Shown: positions 6,863 to 14,358, counted from the first letter of the stretch. The stretch: DNA of 15,894 nucleotides from JANNAT01 sp043766915 (GCA_043766915.1 JAYUHO010000100.1:1-15894), one strand, 5' to 3'. The notes: generated from the sequence alone by a model not told the origin. Made by a program: numbers and translations.

Positions 6863-8550
6863 ACCGGCAGACCCACCACGAACCGCGCGCCCAGCGGATC
6901 AGAGGTGGCATCGGCATTCGTCGGGCGGATGTTTTCCGCCCAGATCACGCCGCCATGCGCCTCGACGATCTGTTTTGAGATCGCCAGCCCAAGACCCGAA
7001 TGGTTGCCAAAATCGGTTTGCGGGCGTTCGGAATAGAACCGGGTGAACACCTTGGTCAGGGCCTGTTCAGGAATGCCAGGGCCGGTATCTTCGACCACAA
7101 TCAGCACGCGATTTTCGCGCCGCCGGGCCCAGACCCGCACCGCATCGCCATCTTCGCAAAACGACACGGCGTTGGTGATCAGGTTGACGAACACCTGGGC
7201 AAGCCGGCCTTCCAACCCATGCACTTTGATCGCATCGGCAGGGAAATCAGTTATGAATTCAATGCCTTTGGACTTAGCCTGCTGGCCCAGATATTCGGTC
7301 AGATTGGCAAGGGTTTTGACAAGGTTAAACTCTTCCTCTTCCTCTTTCACCAATTCAGAATCAAGGCGTGAGGCATTTGAAATATCGCTGACCAAGCGAT
7401 CAAGGCGGCGCACATCATGTTCGATCACTTCGATCAGGCGTTCGCGTTGATCGTCCCGCTTTGCCGTTCGCAGCGTGCCAACTGCCGATTGCAGACTGGC
7501 CAGCGGGTTCTTTATCTCATGGCTGACGTCGGCTGCGAATTGCTCGTTGGCGTCGATACGATCGTAAAGCGCCGTGACCATACCGCGCATCGCCACCGAC
7601 AGACGGCCAATTTCATCGGGCCGCGCGGTCAGATCGGGAATACGTATCCGCCCCGGCGACATTTTGCGCGCATCACGGTCGCGGCCCAGTTCAGCCGCCG
7701 CCGCCAGATCAGACAAAGGATTGGCAATGGTTGAGGCAAGGACCAAAGACAGGCCAATCGACACCAGCAATGCAATGACGAACATCTGCAAGACCTGTTC
7801 GCGTTCATAGCGCACAAGACGGTCAATTTCGCCTTCCGCTGATGTCAGAACCACGGTTCCGATCACTTGCCCTGCCAACAGAATGGGTGTGGCCACCGAA
7901 AACAGCACCCCCCCCTCAACGCCGCGCCCGGTATTCACCGCCGTTTCGCCGCCCAAGGCTTGGGAAAACAAATCGCGGGCCAAGGTTTCGCTGCTGACAG
8001 CGGTATTCTTCGCGTGGTCCGATCTGATAAGACCCGAGACAGACTCCCAGATGACGTTCAGAAAATCAGTGATGATCGTAGATCGCTCTCGCTCGGGCAT
8101 GCCGCCAACATCACGGGCCTGACCCACGCCCTGCGCCACCAAAGCGCCGGCAGGATCAAACAAAAACACCTCGACACCCGGCCCGATGCCAAGCTGATCA
8201 ATGTTGCGCGGCAGTTGGCCTGCGGTTAACCGGGCGGCGGATTGCACTGCATTGGCGATCAACTGCGCTTCGGTGATCAGACCCTGTTCGCGCTGCAACA
8301 CAAGGCTGTCGCGAAACGGGTTCATAAACAGAACACCCGCCACCAGAATGACCAAGGCCATCAGGTTGAACACGATGATCTTGCGCGCCAAAGGCGAGCG
8401 GTTCAGAGAAAAAAATCCGCGCCGCCGGCGCCCCTGACGCAGGCCGGGATCAGCGATGGCTGCAGGCGATACCCAGTCTTCGCCAAGCAACACTTCACCT
8501 TGCTTGGCGCCGATTGAATCTTTCAGGGATAGCTGCGGAATCGCGGTCAT
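6859..8550 (-). CDS. chvG: ChvG/ExoS-type sensor histidine kinase
   Basis: A 563-residue membrane histidine kinase. A basic cytoplasmic N-terminus (GRRRRGFFSLN, 40-50) precedes TM1 (about 57-76). The periplasmic sensing region is about 77-255, TM2 is about 256-275 and a HAMP domain follows. The H-box FAADVSHEIKNPLASLQSA (338-356) has phosphoacceptor His344. The N-box is NLITNAVSF (456-464), the G1 box VEDTGPGIPE (486-495) and the G2 box SGLGLAISKQI (518-528). In Sinorhizobium, Agrobacterium, Brucella and Caulobacter, ChvG/ExoS with ChvI responds to acid and envelope stress. In Rhizobiales its activity is restrained by periplasmic ExoR, and no exoR is present here. The ATG overlaps the chvI stop (ATGA, 8547-8550). 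Confidence 0.95.
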   Translation of the reverse strand: MTAIPQLSLKDSIGAKQGEVLLGEDWVSPAAIADPGLRQGRRRRGFFSLNRSPLARKIIVFNLMALVILVAGVLFMNPFRDSLVLQREQGLITEAQLIANAVQSAARLTAGQLPRNIDQLGIGPGVEVFLFDPAGALVAQGVGQARDVGGMPERERSTIITDFLNVIWESVSGLIRSDHAKNTAVSSETLARDLFSQALGGETAVNTGRGVEGGVLFSVATPILLAGQVIGTVVLTSAEGEIDRLVRYEREQVLQMFVIALLVSIGLSLVLASTIANPLSDLAAAAELGRDRDARKMSPGRIRIPDLTARPDEIGRLSVAMRGMVTALYDRIDANEQFAADVSHEIKNPLASLQSAVGTLRTAKRDDQRERLIEVIEHDVRRLDRLVSDISNASRLDSELVKEEEEEFNLVKTLANLTEYLGQQAKSKGIEFITDFPADAIKVHGLEGRLAQVFVNLITNAVSFCEDGDAVRVWARRRENRVLIVVEDTGPGIPEQALTKVFTRFYSERPQTDFGNHSGLGLAISKQIVEAHGGVIWAENIRPTNADATSDPLGARFVVGLPV

Positions 8551-9248
8551 TCTTCGTTGTAACGATAGCCAATGCCGTACAGCGTTTCGATTGCCGAAAA
8601 GTCATCGTCCACAGCACGCATCTTTTTGCGCAGGCGTTTGATATGGCTGTCAATGGTGCGGTCATCGACATAGACCTGATCATCATAGGCCACGTCCATC
8701 AACTGATCGCGGCTTTTCACAAATCCCGGACGTTGCGCCAAGGCCTGCAACAGCATGAATTCCGTCACGGTCAGCGAGACATCCAGACCCTTCCAGGCCA
8801 CGGAATGGCGCAACGGGTCCATCCGCAGGTGACCACGTTCCATGATCTTGGTTTCTTCAGTCACCGCCACTTCACCCGTGGCAATCGCCTCATTCCGGCG
8901 CAACAGTGCGCGGATGCGTTCGACCAACAGGCGTTGCGAGAACGGCTTTTTGACGTAGTCGTCGGCCCCCATGCGCAGACCCAGCACTTCGTCAATTTCA
9001 TCATCTTTCGACGTCAGAAAGATCACCGGCATCTGGGTTTTCTGCCGCAAGCGTTGCAACAGATCCATGCCATCCATTCGGGGCATCTTTATATCCAGCA
9101 CAGCCATATCGGGCATGCGGCGGTTGAAGGCATCTAACGCGGATTGCCCGTCGTTGAAGGTTTCAACTTCGAAACCCTCTGCCTCAAGAGTCATCAAAAC
9201 CGACGTCAGGATATTCCTGTCGTCGTCTACAAGGGCGATCCTTGCCAT
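8547..9248 (-). CDS. chvI: ChvI-type response regulator (OmpR family)
   Basis: A 233-residue OmpR/PhoB-family regulator. The receiver domain (1-about 120) has the acidic pair Asp8/Asp9 in ALVDDDRN, phosphoacceptor Asp52 in AVLDIKMPRMDGMDLL, Thr79 in IFLTSKDD and Lys101 in YVKKPFS. The winged-helix domain (about 130-233) has HSVAWKGLDVSLTVTEFMLL (148-167), the recognition helix region DDRTIDSHIKRLRKKM (195-210) and the terminal wing TLYGIGYRYNEE. AGGGAA lies 8 nt before the ATG. It is the first gene of the operon and is divergent from pckA, as in several rhizobia and Agrobacterium. In those organisms ChvI controls envelope, exopolysaccharide, acid-response and metabolic genes. Confidence 0.95.
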   Translation of the reverse strand: MARIALVDDDRNILTSVLMTLEAEGFEVETFNDGQSALDAFNRRMPDMAVLDIKMPRMDGMDLLQRLRQKTQMPVIFLTSKDDEIDEVLGLRMGADDYVKKPFSQRLLVERIRALLRRNEAIATGEVAVTEETKIMERGHLRMDPLRHSVAWKGLDVSLTVTEFMLLQALAQRPGFVKSRDQLMDVAYDDQVYVDDRTIDSHIKRLRKKMRAVDDDFSAIETLYGIGYRYNEE

Positions 9249-9420
9249 ATTTGGGCTTCCCTATTCTGCTCGGCTTGCCTGATTTTTTCCTACACTCTGG
9301 TTTTCGCGCCAAGGAATCAACTGTTATGTGCGAATCACCCCGGCTTACTGACTCCATCAGCCGTTAAATTTCCAAAGGAATGGCTAATTTGCCGCAGTTT
9401 TTGCCGAAACGAGGGTTTGA

Positions 9421-9435
9421 CGAAAATTCTTTTCG
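9421..9435. repeat. short palindrome CGAAAA-TTC-TTTTCG
   Basis: Perfect 6-bp arms with a 3-bp centre in the chvI/pckA intergenic region, two bases left of the tandem direct repeats. It could be a dimeric regulator site. Its short arms mean chance is possible. Confidence 0.4.
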
Positions 9436-9437
9436 AA

Positions 9438-9470
9438 TGGTTGCGCTAACCCTTCAGTGGTTGCGCTAAC
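9438..9470 (+). repeat. tandem 13-bp direct repeat, candidate operator for pckA or chvI
   Basis: TGGTTGCGCTAAC occurs at 9438-9450 and again, identically, at 9458-9470. The repeat period is 20 bp, two helical turns, so bound proteins would sit on the same DNA face. Each copy has a partly symmetric GTT/AAC frame around GCGC, as in LacI-family operators. The array lies about 150 bp before pckA and 190 bp before chvI. Confidence 0.6.
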
Positions 9471-9606
9471 GTTTCCAATCCGCGCTATTCCCAAAAAAAA
9501 CTGTGTGTTATGGCAAATATAGGGGGTTGGCCTGCCGCCCCTGTCCCTGGCAACCAGTTGGTCCGGGTGCCGAATTTCAGACAGATAACCGCCTTGCGAG
9601 AGCGGC

Positions 9607-9614
9607 GAAGGGAG
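9607..9614 (+). promoter_or_regulatory. pckA ribosome binding site
   Basis: GAAGGGAG lies 8 nt before the ATG at 9623. It supports that start over an in-frame reading from 9503 with 40 extra residues. Confidence 0.7.
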
Positions 9615-9622
9615 CTTGGCTT

Positions 9623-11221
9623 ATGCATACTGGACGCGTGAATCCACATCACCGACTTGAAGATCAGGGCATCGCGGGGCTGGGGTGCGTCTATTACAAT
9701 TATCTGGAGCCTGCGTTGGTTGAAGCGGCAGTTGCGCGCGGTGAAGGGCGGCTGGGGCAAGGGGGGGCGTTTTTATGTGCAACGGGCAAATTTACCGGAC
9801 GATCCCCTAAGGATAAGTTCGTGGTGCGCACGCCATCGGTGGAAAACACCATTTGGTGGGAAAACAACGCGGCTATGGCCCCTGCTGCGTTTGATCTGCT
9901 GCATGCCGATATGTTGGCCCATATGCAGGGGCGCGATTGCTTCGTTCAGGATTTGTTTGGCGGCGCTGATCCGCAGCATCGGCTGGATGTGCGGATGGTC
10001 ACCGAACTGGCATGGCACGGCTTGTTCATCCGGCATTTGCTGCGCCGCCCGGAACGCACAGAATTAGACAGCTTTGTGCCCGACTGGACAGTGATCAACT
10101 GCCCCAGTTTTCAGGCCGATCCGGCACGACATGGCTGCCGGACATCCACCGTGGTTGCGCTGAACTTCGACAAAAAGCTGATCCTGATCGCCAACACCGC
10201 CTATGCGGGTGAGAATAAGAAAGCGGTGTTCACGCTGCTGAACTATTTGTTGCCAGAGGCGGGCGTGATGCCGATGCATTGCTCGGCCAACCACGCCATT
10301 GGCAATCCGGTGGATACGGCGGTGTTCTTTGGGCTGTCGGGCACCGGGAAAACCACCTTGTCCGCCGACCCGTCGCGCACCTTGATTGGCGATGATGAAC
10401 ATGGCTGGTCAGATCGCGGCACCTTCAATTTTGAAGGCGGCTGCTATGCCAAAACCATCAACCTGAGCGCGGTGGCAGAGCCTGCGATTTACGCCACTAC
10501 GTCGCGCTTTGGTACCGTCGTGGAAAACATGGTTTATGACCCTGACACGTTAGAGATCGACTTTGATGATGACAGTCTGACGGCCAACACCCGCTGTGCC
10601 TATCCGCTGGACTATATCTCTAATGCCTCGGCCACGGGGTTGGGGGGGCATCCGCGCAACGTGATCATGCTGACCTGCGATGCGTTTGGCGTGCTGCCGC
10701 CGATTGCGCGGCTGACGCCAGCGCAGGCGATGTATCACTTTTTGTCTGGCTTTACGTCCAAGGTGGCGGGCACCGAACGGGGTGTGACCGAACCCGTGCC
10801 AACCTTCAGCACCTGTTTTGGCGCGCCGTTCATGCCACGCCGTCCTGAGGTTTATGGCAAGTTGCTGCAAGCCAAAATCGCCAAGCACGGGGCGGTCTGC
10901 TGGTTGGTGAACACCGGTTGGACAGGGGGGGCGTACGGTGTGGGTCAACGCATGCCGATCAAGGCGACGCGGTCATTGTTGACGGCGGCGCTGGATGGCA
11001 GCTTGTCCAAGGGCGGATTTCGCCGCGATCCGAACTTTGGCTTTGAAGTTCCGGGGGCCGTGGCGGGGGTGGATGGTGCACTGCTGAACCCGCGCCAGAC
11101 ATGGGCCGACGGGGCCGCCTATGATGCCCAGGCACGCAAACTGGTTGATATGTTTGCGACCAATTTTGGCCAATATGTGCCGTTCATTGATGCAGACGTA
11201 AAGGCGGCGGCGATCGGGTAG
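9623..11221 (+). CDS. pckA: phosphoenolpyruvate carboxykinase (ATP)
   Basis: A 532-residue cytoplasmic enzyme that converts oxaloacetate and ATP to PEP, CO2 and ADP, the entry step of gluconeogenesis from C4 acids. Family motifs are present: FTGRSPKDKFVVRTP (57-71), YAGENKKAVFTLLNYLLP (194-211) with the metal-ligand Lys200, MHCSANHAIG (218-227) with His220, the P-loop FFGLSGTGKTTLS (235-247), and kinase-2 TLIGDDEHGW (253-262) with the Asp pair 257/258. NTGWTGGAYGVGQRM (430-444) follows. Length and order match ATP-type PckA and no key residue is missing. It is divergent from chvI, an arrangement known in Agrobacterium and Sinorhizobium, where pckA responds to acid or growth on C4 acids. No convincing intrinsic terminator follows, so read-through towards mcd is possible. 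Confidence 0.97.
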   Translation: MHTGRVNPHHRLEDQGIAGLGCVYYNYLEPALVEAAVARGEGRLGQGGAFLCATGKFTGRSPKDKFVVRTPSVENTIWWENNAAMAPAAFDLLHADMLAHMQGRDCFVQDLFGGADPQHRLDVRMVTELAWHGLFIRHLLRRPERTELDSFVPDWTVINCPSFQADPARHGCRTSTVVALNFDKKLILIANTAYAGENKKAVFTLLNYLLPEAGVMPMHCSANHAIGNPVDTAVFFGLSGTGKTTLSADPSRTLIGDDEHGWSDRGTFNFEGGCYAKTINLSAVAEPAIYATTSRFGTVVENMVYDPDTLEIDFDDDSLTANTRCAYPLDYISNASATGLGGHPRNVIMLTCDAFGVLPPIARLTPAQAMYHFLSGFTSKVAGTERGVTEPVPTFSTCFGAPFMPRRPEVYGKLLQAKIAKHGAVCWLVNTGWTGGAYGVGQRMPIKATRSLLTAALDGSLSKGGFRRDPNFGFEVPGAVAGVDGALLNPRQTWADGAAYDAQARKLVDMFATNFGQYVPFIDADVKAAAIG

Positions 11222-11301
11222 AGTTGCCAAAGGGCCGTGAGACAGGGGTCACAGATGCCGGTTCGGTCACCTTTCGCCCGCTGCCAAATTTTCTATGCGA
11301 C

Positions 11302-11339
11302 ATATTAATTCTTAGGGACGCTATGTATTGAATTAATAT
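11302..11339. promoter_or_regulatory. AT-rich perfect inverted repeat in the mcd upstream region
   Basis: ATATTAATTC (11302-11311) and GAATTAATAT (11330-11339) form a perfect 10-bp inverted repeat with an 18-bp centre. The right arm includes TAATAT, a possible -10 box, so a protein bound here could occlude or position RNA polymerase. Confidence 0.55.
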
Positions 11340-11343
11340 TGCG

Positions 11344-11381
11344 CTGCAGTTGCAAAAGGTTTAGCCCATTTGCAACTGCAG
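11344..11381. promoter_or_regulatory. perfect 13-bp inverted repeat with TTGCAA cores before mcd, candidate ScfR/RamB-type operator
   Basis: CTGCAGTTGCAAA (11344-11356) and TTTGCAACTGCAG (11369-11381) form a perfect 13-bp inverted repeat with a 12-bp centre, ending 19 bp before the mcd ATG. The TTGCAAA/TTTGCAA cores resemble the TTTGCAAA repeats that I recall for PccR and other short-chain fatty acyl-CoA regulators. As RNA it could also form a hairpin just before the ribosome site. Confidence 0.65.
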
Positions 11382-11387
11382 ACTCTT

Positions 11388-11392
11388 AAGGA
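11388..11392 (+). promoter_or_regulatory. mcd ribosome binding site
   Basis: AAGGA lies 8 nt before the ATG at 11401. It confirms that the long N-terminal extension of the product is translated. Confidence 0.75.
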
Positions 11393-11400
11393 CACGCGCA

Positions 11401-13068
11401 ATGGCCCATGATGGTTCCCGCCCAAATCAAACGCCACTGCTGGCCGATATTCTGGTCCTTACCGCCAATGCCCTGCCACAGGTTGACGCGATTTTTGACA
11501 GCGCGCGCGAGGTATTGCGCGAAAAAGTAACCCACGGCGGCAAGGTTTCCGCCGCCGCGTTGGAGCAGCACCAATACGCAGCCCATGCGTTGGCCTGGCT
11601 TGCCACCTATACGCAGGCGCTGCGGCAGATGCAGGTGTGGGCGCAGCGCTTGGCGGAGGTGGGCAAGTTCGGCGAGATGGAGCGGTTGATCCTGCAAATC
11701 GCGTTTGGCGAATATCTGTCGCAGATCGAAGGCGGCATCCCGATGAGCCAGACCGAACTGGCGCGGTTGCACGACATCGGCGCAGGATTTGGTGGCTTTA
11801 CGAATGAGGCCCGCGTTTTGATGGCGGGCGGAAATACGGCCGACGCCCGTATGCGGCTGGTCGATCTGATGCACGAAAATGCAGGGCGGGCGACCTTTGG
11901 CGCGACCGGGCTGGACGACGAGCTGGAAATGATCCGCGATCAGTTCCGCCGGTTTGCCGATGAGCGGGTGATCCCGCACGCGCATGGCTGGCATCTGCGC
12001 GATGAATTGATCCCGATGGAGATTATTGATGCACTGGCCGAAATGGGCGTGTTTGGCCTGACCATTCCCGAGGAATTCGGCGGCTTTGGCATGTCGAAGG
12101 CGTCGATGGTGGTGGTATCGGAAGAATTGTCGCGCGGGTATATCGGGGTGGGGTCGCTGGCCACGCGATCCGAGATTGCCGCCGAATTGATCCTGTGTGG
12201 TGGCACCGAGGCGCAAAAGGCGCAGTGGCTGCCGGGGTTGGCATCGGGCGCAATCTTGCCAACGGCGGTGTTTACCGAACCCAATACCGGGTCTGATCTG
12301 GGCAGTTTGCGCACGCGGGCGGTGCGGGTGGGCGACGATTGGGCGGTGACGGGCAACAAAACATGGATCACCCATGCCGCGCGCACCCATGTAATGACAA
12401 TGCTGGCGCGCACGGACCCGGAGACATCCGATTATCGCGGGTTGTCGATGTTTCTGGCCGAAAAGATGCCGGGCACCGACGCCATTCCCTTCCCCACGCC
12501 CGGCATGACCGGGGGCGAGATTGAGGTGCTGGGATACCGGGGCATGAAGGAATACGAGCTGGCGTTTGATGGGTTTGCGATCAAAGGTGAAAATCTGTTA
12601 GGCGGCGTGCCGGGGCAAGGGTTCAAGCAATTGATGCAAACCTTTGAATCCGCGCGCATCCAAACGGCGGCGCGTGCAGTAGGCGTGGCGCAATCGGCGC
12701 TGGAGCTGGGGATGAGCTATGCCACCGACCGCAAGCAATTCGGCAAATCGCTGATCAAATTTCCGCGGGTGGCGGGCAAACTGGCGATGATGGCGGTTGA
12801 GATTATGGTGGCGCGGCAGTTGACCTATTTCAGCGCGTGGCAAAAGGACCATGACAAACGCTGTGATCTTGAGGCCGGCATGGCCAAACTGTTGGCCGCG
12901 CGGGTGGCGTGGTCGGCGGCGGACAATGCGCTGCAAATCCATGGCGGCAATGGCTTTGCGCTTGAATACCAGATCAGCCGGGTGCTGTGCGATGCGCGGA
13001 TTTTGAACATATTCGAAGGGGCTGCGGAAATTCAGGCGCAGGTGATTGCGCGACGGTTGTTGGATTAA
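11401..13068 (+). CDS. mcd: (2S)-methylsuccinyl-CoA dehydrogenase (long-form acyl-CoA dehydrogenase)
   Basis: A 555-residue flavoprotein of the acyl-CoA dehydrogenase superfamily, longer than the usual 380-400 residues because of an N-terminal helical extension of about 165 residues (including QIAFGEYLSQIEGGIPMSQ, 99-117). That extension is the hallmark of Mcd, which oxidises (2S)-methylsuccinyl-CoA to mesaconyl-C1-CoA in the ethylmalonyl-CoA pathway. The core shows FGLTIPEEFGGFGMS (218-232), the FAD-binding FTEPNTGSDLGSLRTRA (291-307) and WITHA (322-326). DRKQFGKSLIKFP (443-455) and QIHGGNGFALEYQISR (512-527) follow. NIFEGAAEIQ (536-545) carries the expected catalytic base Glu539. ETF is the electron acceptor. 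Another long-chain-type dehydrogenase is the main alternative. The gene follows pckA by 179 nt that contain two inverted repeats. Confidence 0.85.
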   Translation: MAHDGSRPNQTPLLADILVLTANALPQVDAIFDSAREVLREKVTHGGKVSAAALEQHQYAAHALAWLATYTQALRQMQVWAQRLAEVGKFGEMERLILQIAFGEYLSQIEGGIPMSQTELARLHDIGAGFGGFTNEARVLMAGGNTADARMRLVDLMHENAGRATFGATGLDDELEMIRDQFRRFADERVIPHAHGWHLRDELIPMEIIDALAEMGVFGLTIPEEFGGFGMSKASMVVVSEELSRGYIGVGSLATRSEIAAELILCGGTEAQKAQWLPGLASGAILPTAVFTEPNTGSDLGSLRTRAVRVGDDWAVTGNKTWITHAARTHVMTMLARTDPETSDYRGLSMFLAEKMPGTDAIPFPTPGMTGGEIEVLGYRGMKEYELAFDGFAIKGENLLGGVPGQGFKQLMQTFESARIQTAARAVGVAQSALELGMSYATDRKQFGKSLIKFPRVAGKLAMMAVEIMVARQLTYFSAWQKDHDKRCDLEAGMAKLLAARVAWSAADNALQIHGGNGFALEYQISRVLCDARILNIFEGAAEIQAQVIARRLLD

Positions 13069-13086
13069 GGCGCGGCGCGGGTGATG

Positions 13087-13101
13087 CGGCGTTGCGCGCC
13101 G
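13087..13101 (+). terminator. weak hairpin after mcd
   Basis: CGGCG (13087-13091) pairs with CGCCG (13097-13101) with a 5-nt loop, followed by TAAAATTG. The stem is short and there is no T-run, so this is at most a weak terminator. TTGAAC at 13107-13112 could be a -35 box of the next gene. Confidence 0.25.
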
Positions 13102-13180
13102 TAAAATTGAACTGAAGGGTTTACTATTCGCAAATTGTGCCGATATCTTGGATATTGACGCATTAAGGGGCACCCTGAAG

Positions 13181-14194
13181 ATGAGCGATACAATCCTTTT
13201 GACCGGCATCTCTGGCTTTATTGCCAAGCATATTGCCGCCAGACTTTTGAATGCCGGTTATGCGGTGCGCGGGTCGGTGCGGCGGCTGGATCGGGCCGAG
13301 GAGGTGCTGGCAGCGCTTCGGCCGGTGGTGTCGCCCGACGCTTTGGCGCGGCTGACGTTCGTGGCGCTTGACCTTGATGCCGATGCAGGCTGGGCCGACG
13401 CGATGGCAGGCGTGCAGGTTCTGGTTCATACCGCATCGCCCTTCCCGATTGCACAGCCCAAAGACGAACAGGAATTGATCCGCCCTGCCGTGCACGGCAC
13501 GTTGCGCGCGCTGCGGGCGGCGCATGCGGCGGGTGTAAAGCGGGTGGTTTTGACCTCATCCACCGTGGCGGTGATCAATTCGGCCAAATCGGGCAAGCAA
13601 AACGAAGACGATTGGTGCGAGGTGAACGCGCCAGACAGTTCGGCCTATGCCAAATCGAAAACCTTGGCCGAACAGGCGGCTTGGGCCTTTGTTGCGGGGG
13701 ATGGCGCGGGCATCGCCCTGACCACGATCAATCCGGGATTTGTGATGGGGCCGCCCCTGGACAAGAATTATGGCAGTTCGATCGGCGTCGTGCGGCGGAT
13801 CTTGCGCGGCAAAGACCCTATGATGCCAATGCTGGGATTTGCGGTTGTCGATGTGCGCGACGTGGCCGAGATGCATTTGCGCGCGGTGCAACAGCCCGAA
13901 ACGGCTGGCAAGCGATACCTGTCGGTGTCCGGCGATATGACGATGCCCGAGATGGCGCAAACCCTGCAAGCAGCCTATCCGGCGCGGCGCATTCCGACCC
14001 GCGTGGCCCCAATGTTTCTGCTGCGGCTGTTGGCGCTGTTTGATCCGCAGATCAAGGCGATCCTGCCCAGTGTGGGCATCATCCATTCGGCGTCAAACGC
14101 GCGGGCGCAGGCGGATATGGGGATGACGTTCATTTCCCCGCAAGACGCTGTGCGGGCCAGCGGGGCCTGGTTGGTTGAACAGGGCGAGGTTTAA
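13181..14194 (+). CDS. NAD(P)-dependent extended SDR, dihydroflavonol-4-reductase/epimerase-like
   Basis: A 337-residue extended short-chain dehydrogenase/reductase. The nucleotide-binding loop LLTGISGFIAKHIAARLL (6-23) is a TGxxGxxA variant. Basic residues at RGSVRR (30-35) suggest NADP preference. LTSSTVAVI (124-132) and SAYAKSK (154-160) supply the Ser and Tyr156-x3-Lys160 catalytic set. INPGFVMGPPL (183-193) and VDVRDVAEMHLRA (223-235) are typical of the dihydroflavonol reductase-like and aldehyde reductase subgroup. The substrate cannot be told from sequence. I chose ATG 13181 because the nucleotide-binding fold begins right after it; AAGGGG lies 10 nt upstream. A TTG at 13148 would add 11 residues. 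The gene lies 112 nt after mcd on the same strand and may share its transcript. Confidence 0.85.
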   Translation: MSDTILLTGISGFIAKHIAARLLNAGYAVRGSVRRLDRAEEVLAALRPVVSPDALARLTFVALDLDADAGWADAMAGVQVLVHTASPFPIAQPKDEQELIRPAVHGTLRALRAAHAAGVKRVVLTSSTVAVINSAKSGKQNEDDWCEVNAPDSSAYAKSKTLAEQAAWAFVAGDGAGIALTTINPGFVMGPPLDKNYGSSIGVVRRILRGKDPMMPMLGFAVVDVRDVAEMHLRAVQQPETAGKRYLSVSGDMTMPEMAQTLQAAYPARRIPTRVAPMFLLRLLALFDPQIKAILPSVGIIHSASNARAQADMGMTFISPQDAVRASGAWLVEQGEV

Positions 14195-14258
14195 AACATA
14201 CAGAGTCCCGTTAGAACTATGCCGCTGGTTAAAAGAAAACCACCACCCGGTCTTTAGC

Positions 14259-14302
14259 GGGACCGCATCTGACAGCTTTCCAAGGATGCGCTGTGCGGTC
14301 CC
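14259..14302. repeat. inverted repeat 1 of the 3' structured region
   Basis: GGGACCGCA (14259-14267) pairs perfectly with TGCGGTCCC (14294-14302). Inside, CAGC (14273-14276) can pair with GCTG (14290-14293), extending the stem after a small bulge. Confidence 0.7.
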
Positions 14303-14333
14303 TTGCCCAAAGGCGTAAGCCGTCGGGCAAGGG
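14300..14333. repeat. inverted repeat 2 of the 3' structured region
   Basis: CCCTTGCCC (14300-14308) pairs perfectly with GGGCAAGGG (14325-14333). An inner GGC-GTAA-GCC hairpin (14312-14321) has a GNRA-type loop on the + strand. It shares three bases (14300-14302) with inverted repeat 1, so the two full stems cannot form together. Confidence 0.7.
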
Positions 14334-14358
14334 CGATCGGGCTGGGAATGGCGGTAGG

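Larger units (their letters stand above)
9249..9622. promoter_or_regulatory. divergent regulatory region between chvI and pckA
   Basis: A 374-nt gene-free stretch that must hold the promoters of the chvI operon (leftward) and of pckA (rightward). It contains an AGGGAA site for chvI, TTTGCCG repeated at 9388-9394 and 9400-9406, a short palindrome at 9421-9435, two 13-bp direct repeats at 9438-9470, and a ribosome site before pckA. I could not settle on -10/-35 boxes for either direction. AAATAT at 9515-9520 is a possible -10 for pckA. Confidence 0.7.

Noticed and set aside
9503..9622. 40-residue N-terminal extension of PckA
   Set aside because: The extension is Cys/Pro/Gly-rich with no family similarity, and a good ribosome site precedes the ATG at 9623. 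The resulting 532 residues equal the usual length.
11386..12390. 334-residue minus-strand frame under mcd
   Set aside because: It is an antisense shadow with low-complexity His/Gln/Arg content, and it overlaps the highly conserved acyl-CoA dehydrogenase reading.
14259..14333. tRNA or SRP RNA in the hairpin cluster
   Set aside because: No T-loop sequence, acceptor/anticodon geometry or SRP domain IV consensus is present.
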